A stretch of 64,000 nt of DNA, taken from NCBI GenBank assembly GCA_947258585.1, contig CAMYIZ010000074.1:1-64000 (forward strand). Reading direction: 5' to 3'. Below are positions 59,496 to 64,000 of this stretch, one piece after another. Position numbers and translations under genes: made by a program. Below the pieces are notes generated by a model, which was not told where the DNA came from, did not search any database, and saw only the letters and a list, made by a program, of their open reading frames with translations. This DNA is from an uncultured Haliea sp. GTDB lineage: Bacteria; Pseudomonadota; Gammaproteobacteria; Pseudomonadales; Halieaceae. Position 1 is the first letter of the stretch. Each line of letters begins with the position of its first letter.

Positions 59496-59924
59496 ATGAA
59501 CACGAGAACAGCTAGCGCTGAAAAGCCGAAGTTTTTCGATCTTGATATCCACGGTATCGGTTACCTCAATCGCGTCCGTGAGGTGACACCGGAGAACGGG
59601 TTTCCCTTTCTCAGTGTCACCATCGCGGCGCTTCGAGGCTCAGCCGACAATGTCCAGCACACCTATTTTGAATGTGTGGTGGTCGGTGAAGAAGCGAAGG
59701 ATCTGGTACGCCAGTTGACGTTTGCGGTCGAAGCCGGCCTGAAAGTGTTGGTGGGATTCCATCTCAGTGATCTTCAGGCCCAGACCTTTACCTTCAAACA
59801 AGGCGAACGTGCCGGTACGACCGGTGTTGGACTGAAGTCCCGCCTGCTGCGATTCCAATGGATCAAAGTGGACGGTCACCCCTATCTGACATCCCCGTCT
59901 GCTTCCCAGCAGGCAACTGTTTAA
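59496..59924 (+). CDS. STY4534-family (DUF3577) ICE replication protein
   Basis: KPKFFDLDIHGIGYLNRVREVTPENGFPFLSVTIAALRGSADNVQHTYFECVVVGEEA. Confidence 0.88.
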   Translation: MNTRTASAEKPKFFDLDIHGIGYLNRVREVTPENGFPFLSVTIAALRGSADNVQHTYFECVVVGEEAKDLVRQLTFAVEAGLKVLVGFHLSDLQAQTFTFKQGERAGTTGVGLKSRLLRFQWIKVDGHPYLTSPSASQQATV

Positions 59925-59933
59925 TCGACGTTC

Positions 59934-60023
59934 TGGCTACATCCTTAGATGTAGCCAAGCTTTTAATCCCGCGAGGAACCCATTCCTCGCGGAATCGGTC
60001 TCCCCGCACCCTTCAAGGAGACC
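59934..60023. other. three consecutive stem-loops between DUF3577 and radC genes
   Basis: TGGCTACATC-CTTA-GATGTAGCCA (59934-59957); CCGCGAGGA-ACCCAT-TCCTCGCGG (59969-59992); GGTCTCC...GGAGACC (59997-60023), the last containing the SD of the next gene. Confidence 0.75.
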
Positions 60024-60027
60024 TGTT

Positions 60028-60543
60028 ATGGCTTCGAAATCATCGCCCGCAAGGGCGAACACTCAAAACCGTGTCGCGAAGCTGAAGCTGGCTTCACTCA
60101 ACGACCCGGAACGTCAGTCCCTCGTGGAGTTGGCCTTTGCCGTACTCCAGGACCTGCACCAACCAGGTGTCGAGTTACCCGCCCCTGGCCGTACCCGTGA
60201 CTATTTGCGGATGCTGCTGGCGGACCGGAAAGCTGAAGTTTTTGGTTGTGTGTTTCTGGACAATCGGCATCGAGTGATCGAAACGGCCGAGTTGTTCCAA
60301 GGGACGATCGACGGCGCTGCGGTGTACCCCCGCGTGGTGGTGCAGCAGGCGCTGGCGTTGAATGCCGCTGCGGTGATGTTTTTTCACAATCATCCGAGTG
60401 GCGTTGCTGAACCCAGTCATGCCGACGAGGCCATTACTCGTCGCCTGAAGGATGCGCTGGCACTGGTGGATATACGGGTGCTGGATCATTTCATCGTCAC
60501 GGCCGGCGAGTCGCTGTCGTTCGCGGAGCGCGGTTTGTTGTAG
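60028..60543 (+). CDS. RadC-family JAB-domain protein
   Basis: FFHNHPSGVAEPSHADEAITRRLKDALALVDIRVLDHFIV JAMM motif. Confidence 0.93.
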   Translation: MASKSSPARANTQNRVAKLKLASLNDPERQSLVELAFAVLQDLHQPGVELPAPGRTRDYLRMLLADRKAEVFGCVFLDNRHRVIETAELFQGTIDGAAVYPRVVVQQALALNAAAVMFFHNHPSGVAEPSHADEAITRRLKDALALVDIRVLDHFIVTAGESLSFAERGLL

Positions 60544-60598
60544 CCGGTATTCATTCAACCCATCGGGGAGTCACAGTCGTCCCGGTGGGGCGGCGGTA

Positions 60599-60626
60599 CT
60601 CCCTGATTTTCTCACAACTCAGGGAG
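60599..60626. other. stem-loop containing the SD of the downstream gene
   Basis: CTCCCTGA-TTTTCTCACAAC-TCAGGGAG, start codon at 60634. Confidence 0.7.
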
Positions 60627-60633
60627 ATTCCCC

Positions 60634-61059
60634 ATGAAAGAAGCAGAGTTCAAGTCATTACAAGATGTGTTTGGCCCTGTCATTGCAAGTTACAGCCGTC
60701 AGCAGGCCATCGAAGATGGCGTGTTGATCGATGTCACACCGACAGCGCGCGAGGCTGGATTCGTGTTGCCGGTCGCCGTCAGTCACGCTGCCTGGTGTGA
60801 TTGCGTTGCCTGGACAGAGCGGGACAACCGCTTGCAGGTCTACCAGGACGAGTCCGGGCGTTTGTGGGATGTGCTGTTCATGGCGTTCTACGCGATCAAT
60901 GCCACCAGTGACTCCGGCGATCGGTTGACCTACGCGTTGTACCGGGTACCGAAAGACGGCCATTCAACGGAAGCGGAAGAGGTCAGCCTGAAACTGGTGG
61001 TGGGTCCGGGCGATGCGGGTGAACCGGTCGTTACGATCATGCTGCCAAACGAAGTTTAA
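60634..61059 (+). CDS. DUF6573-like ICE protein
   Basis: MKEAEFKSLQDVFGPVIASYSRQQAIEDGVLIDVTPTAREAGFVLPVAVSHAAWCDCV. Confidence 0.75.
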   Translation: MKEAEFKSLQDVFGPVIASYSRQQAIEDGVLIDVTPTAREAGFVLPVAVSHAAWCDCVAWTERDNRLQVYQDESGRLWDVLFMAFYAINATSDSGDRLTYALYRVPKDGHSTEAEEVSLKLVVGPGDAGEPVVTIMLPNEV

Positions 61060-61063
61060 TCTC

Positions 61064-61928
61064 GCCGAGCAATTCGGCTCCTTGCCCTGGCCACTTGGGA
61101 TAAAGTGGCACCTCCAACCTGCCTGCCCGCCGTTCCGGCAATTCCGCTTACCCCGTAAAGACGACTCCGTAGCTCACTGACGCTTTGACACTGGTTCCAC
61201 TGTCACCGTGGCCTGTACCTCCACGGCTGCGCAATGCCCGTGACAGGTCGCAGACCTGGCGTGGGCATTGCCTCGCACGAAGCCCTCGTCACTGCTGAGC
61301 GAAGCGGGGTAGTGACGAGGGCGGCGGAGCCCGGAACGACAGCGGATAGCGCCCGAATTGATGCGTTCCAGGCGAGTTCGGTCTGGCTAGAATGCTGCTG
61401 AGCATTGCCAATCGCTTCAGACGCGGCCACGGCGGTAACGTGGATGAGGGGTCGCCCTTGCCATCCTAACTGGCACAAACGGCAGTCGCGCTAGCAGAGC
61501 TTCACTGGCGCACAGCATTCGCTGCAGCTCGTCTTCAATACCAGGAGGTTTCTCTTTTCTTCCCGCTGGCAGCTGCCAGTGCAATCCCGGCTGGCAAACA
61601 GCCGACACTCAACGCGCCGTCGCATCGACGGGTTCTTTTCACGACAGGTGGGCCAAACGCCCGTCGCTTTCAACAGGAGCTTTAGTTTTATCCTTTTTCA
61701 AGGTCCTTTCGACGTAGGGGGTTCTCCCCGACTTCGGTGCAGCAAACGCTGCGTCTAACCCGACTGGCAAGCAGTCGACCTTCCCCACGCCGGCACACAG
61801 CCGGTTTCTCTCAACCCACGGACCGATGGTTCCGGACATTCAACAGGAGGTGAAGTAATCACCATCAACGCTGGCTCTTCGAGCCACTGGTTCACCTGGC
61901 ACCATCTTCGACAGAAGAGCCGCCAGGT
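61064..61928. other. hairpin-dense ORF-poor region (candidate structured RNA, oriT or sso-like DNA)
   Basis: At least ten stem-loops read directly, including GCCCTCGTCACT...AGTGACGAGGGC (61282-61322) and GCAATGCCC..CAGGTC-GCA-GACCTG..GGGCATTGC (61231-61271). Confidence 0.6.
61586..61849. repeat. imperfect tandem units: covarying hairpin followed ~80 nt later by TTCAACAGGAG
   Basis: Unit A CGGCTG-GCAAA-CAGCCG (61588-61604) ... TTCAACAGGAG (61669); unit B CGACTG-GCAAG-CAGTCG (61761-61777) ... TTCAACAGGAG (61839). Confidence 0.65.
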
Positions 61929-62054
61929 TGCCTGCGACCAGGCTTATCAGGTCGAACGGGAGTAGTGTCCCTTGACCCCTCCGTCTCGGCGGACCCGGTC
62001 AGGCTGCGTGCCTGCTGGTTGGTCACAAACACTTACCAGACTGGAACGTACACG

Positions 62055-62921
62055 ATGCGAGACCTGAACTACCAATTGAAACAGCTGTGTCAGCGCAACC
62101 GGGATGGGAGCTACAGTACCCAGGCAAATCGGGCGCGGATGCTCAACCAGATTGCCAATCAACTGCAGGAGATGGGCTATCGGCGTATGACAACACATTC
62201 GCTCAAGCCCAAGCACGTGGATGTGCTGGTGAAGCGCTGGCTCAGTGAGGGGATGGCGGCCGGTACCATCAAGAATCGCATGAACTGCTTGCGCTGGTGG
62301 GCCGCGAAGGTGGATCGGCGCAATGTCGTCGCACGATCCAACGACTTTTACGGCATTCCTGATCGACAATTCGTCAGCAACACATCGAAGGCAGTCGCCG
62401 TTGATGACAAGGCGCTGTCCGCGGTGCCGGATGCGCATGTGCGCATGAGTCTGGAATTACAGCGGGCGTTCGGATTGCGCCGCGAGGAAGCGATCAAGTT
62501 TGTGCCCACCTATGCGGATCAGGGCGATCATATTCGCTTGAAAGCCTCCTGGACCAAAGGGGGCAAAGCGCGGGTGATACCAATGCTCACCCAGGAGCAG
62601 CGCGATGTACTGACACGCGCACGCCGCTTGGCGGGTAGCGGCTCCCTGATTCCAGCGCACAAAAACTACATTCAGCAGCTGCGAACCTATGAACGTCACA
62701 CCACGCATGCGGGCTTGTCCAAGCTCCATGGGCTGCGCCACGCCTACGCCCAGGCTCGCTACCTGCACCTGGCCGGGTGGGCATGTCCAGCGGCGGGAGG
62801 ACCGACGGCAAACCAGCTAACCGTCGATCAGCGCAAACAGGATTATCAGGCGCGCCTCACCATCAGTCGCGAGCTGGGCCACATCCGCGAGCAGATCAGT
62901 GCGGTGTATTTAGGAAGGTAA
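62055..62921 (+). CDS. second phage-type integrase (Phage_integr_N/Integrase_1-like)
   Basis: MRDLNYQLKQLCQRNRDGSYSTQANRARMLNQIANQLQEMGYRRM...LHGLRHAYAQARY...ISRELGHIREQISAVYLGR. Confidence 0.88.
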   Translation: MRDLNYQLKQLCQRNRDGSYSTQANRARMLNQIANQLQEMGYRRMTTHSLKPKHVDVLVKRWLSEGMAAGTIKNRMNCLRWWAAKVDRRNVVARSNDFYGIPDRQFVSNTSKAVAVDDKALSAVPDAHVRMSLELQRAFGLRREEAIKFVPTYADQGDHIRLKASWTKGGKARVIPMLTQEQRDVLTRARRLAGSGSLIPAHKNYIQQLRTYERHTTHAGLSKLHGLRHAYAQARYLHLAGWACPAAGGPTANQLTVDQRKQDYQARLTISRELGHIREQISAVYLGR

Positions 62922-63043
62922 GTTGTTATGCAAAGTTGAGGCGCGACATCGAACAAGCGCAACAGGTTTTGCCTGGATAAGCCATTCACGTCCGCCGGTG
63001 GCTTGGTGATCATGAAGCCCATCCTGATACCCGAGACCTGCAC

Positions 63044-63538
63044 ATGTTCTCCGCCAAACACCAACGCTCACCGCGCATCCTTCCGAGCCTGTTGTGCTGT
63101 TTTAGCCTTACCACCGTAAGCGATGTGGCCTTCGCCGCAGCGCCGCCCGAGAGGGATCTTGGCGCACTGACGCAGGTTGGCCGCTACAGCGTTCTCGCCG
63201 CGGGGCCCACCAAGGGTCAGCGGGATCTGCTGGCGGTGACCAGTGCAATCGACATTCCCGTCGACGTACAGACAGTCGGGGAGGCATTGCACTGGTTGTT
63301 GCGTGATTCCGGGTATCGCCTGGCGGCGGTCTCTGTCATGCCGCTCGAGGTGAAGGCCATGCTCGAGCTGCCGCTGCCGGGTGTTCATCGCCGGTTCGAG
63401 CCCATGCCACTTCAAACGGTGATCGGGCTGATCGTCGGGCCCGCGTTTGATCTGGTGCAGGATCCGGTTCACCGCCTGCTGGCCTTCGAGCGCTGTGCGG
63501 GAACACCTGATTCAGCTGCTATGGTAGAGGTGCGGTAA
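63044..63538 (+). CDS. PilL N-terminal-domain conjugation protein
   Basis: LGALTQVGRYSVLAAGPTKGQRDLLAVTSAIDIPVDVQTVGEALHWLLRDSGYRLA. Confidence 0.85.
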   Translation: MFSAKHQRSPRILPSLLCCFSLTTVSDVAFAAAPPERDLGALTQVGRYSVLAAGPTKGQRDLLAVTSAIDIPVDVQTVGEALHWLLRDSGYRLAAVSVMPLEVKAMLELPLPGVHRRFEPMPLQTVIGLIVGPAFDLVQDPVHRLLAFERCAGTPDSAAMVEVR

Positions 63539-63777
63539 TGGACGTCTTTCTCTTCGCCGTTGTTCTGGTAGCGGCCCTGGTGGCGGGGGTCGGCGACAAA
63601 CCCGCTGAGCATCAAGCGGACACTGCCGTCCAGACAGCCGTTCCTCCATCCCCAGGAAGCGCACCGGCGGTTGGAAGGGATATCGCTGTGCCCGTGTGTG
63701 ACCCTACGCGGGCCCGCATTCACCAACGTGACCTTTCCGGGGCAGTCGAGCAAGAGATCAAGACTAATGATCGTTAA
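63538..63777 (+). CDS. hypothetical ICE protein
   Basis: 79 aa with N-terminal hydrophobic segment; start overlaps the PilL stop. Confidence 0.55.
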   Translation: MDVFLFAVVLVAALVAGVGDKPAEHQADTAVQTAVPPSPGSAPAVGRDIAVPVCDPTRARIHQRDLSGAVEQEIKTNDR

Positions 63778-64000
63778 CGGCCATTGCGGTGGGTGTTGTC
63801 AGGGGCTTTTCAGCGCCGCATTGGCAGTCAGTCTTTGCGTCGCCATACCAGTCATGGGCCAAGCCCGCGATCCAGCTGCGTATAAATCTTCGATCGAACA
63901 GTCCGTTGAGACGTCGGCGACGAAACGGGTCGATTCCAAGACATTGCGGGCCGAGCTCTGGGGGCTGGATGCATCGGAGTGGCAACGCTACCAGTCCCTG
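63767..64000 (+). CDS. PFL_4693 (TIGR03759)-like integrating conjugative element protein, truncated by window end
   Basis: MIVNGHCGGCCQGLFSAALAVSLCVAIPVMGQARD...LRAELWGLDASEWQRYQSL, open to edge. Confidence 0.75.
   Translation, partial: MIVNGHCGGCCQGLFSAALAVSLCVAIPVMGQARDPAAYKSSIEQSVETSATKRVDSKTLRAELWGLDASEWQRYQSL

Larger units (their letters stand above)
50449..64000. mobile_element. integrative conjugative element, SPI-7/PFGI-1 (PFL) class, left part; right end beyond window
   Basis: tRNA 3' fragment + tyrosine integrase + AlpA + ParB + DUF2857 + STY4528 + PFL_4669 + DUF3577 + RadC + PilL + PFL_4693 gene order. Confidence 0.9.

Noticed and set aside
59934-59992. Intrinsic (rho-independent) terminators
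   Set aside because: Strong stems but no following T-tract; the downstream gene is closely spaced and co-directional
61064-61928. CRISPR array as an explanation for the repeated hairpins
   Set aside because: Units differ in sequence and spacing (not uniform 23-37 bp repeats with equal spacers), and no cas genes are visible

Overview
High-GC gammaproteobacterial chromosome segment. The gene content suggests a marine Halieaceae/Cellvibrionales-type host, but this is inference only. (1) 0-17 kb is a core-like region: DEAD-box helicase, CBS protein, AcnA aconitase, RND efflux pair followed by a coupled amidoligase/GATase pair, and a minus-strand c-di-GMP/glycosyltransferase group with an unusual ELM1-YrbL fusion. 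(2) 17-42 kb is a dense accessory catabolic or biosynthetic cluster: eight SDRs, two MDR dehydrogenases, two sulfotransferases, several EthD/Dabb-like proteins, two LLM flavin oxidoreductases, acyl-CoA synthetase, DUF1214, an MBL hydrolase, LuxR and TetR regulators, and a DegT-fold enzyme whose PLP lysine is replaced by His. (3) 42-50 kb holds a coupled pair of proteins with YadA-neck-like motifs (one ending in IPTL-CTERM), a MocR regulator, and a P4-type integrase relic split around a beta-helix-like membrane protein gene. (4) From 50.45 kb to the window end lies the left part of an SPI-7/PFGI-1-class integrative conjugative element. It is bounded by a 3' tRNA-Leu(CAA) fragment and carries an integrase, AlpA, S24 repressor/Cro-like switch, ParB, DUF2857, STY4528, PFL_4669, ParM-like, DUF3577, RadC, a second integrase, PilL and PFL_4693-type genes. 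The most unusual unexplained signal is a dense series of stem-loops in the intergenic gaps at 59.3-62.05 kb. It includes a ~1 kb ORF-poor stretch with imperfect tandem units whose hairpin stems differ by a compensatory change.
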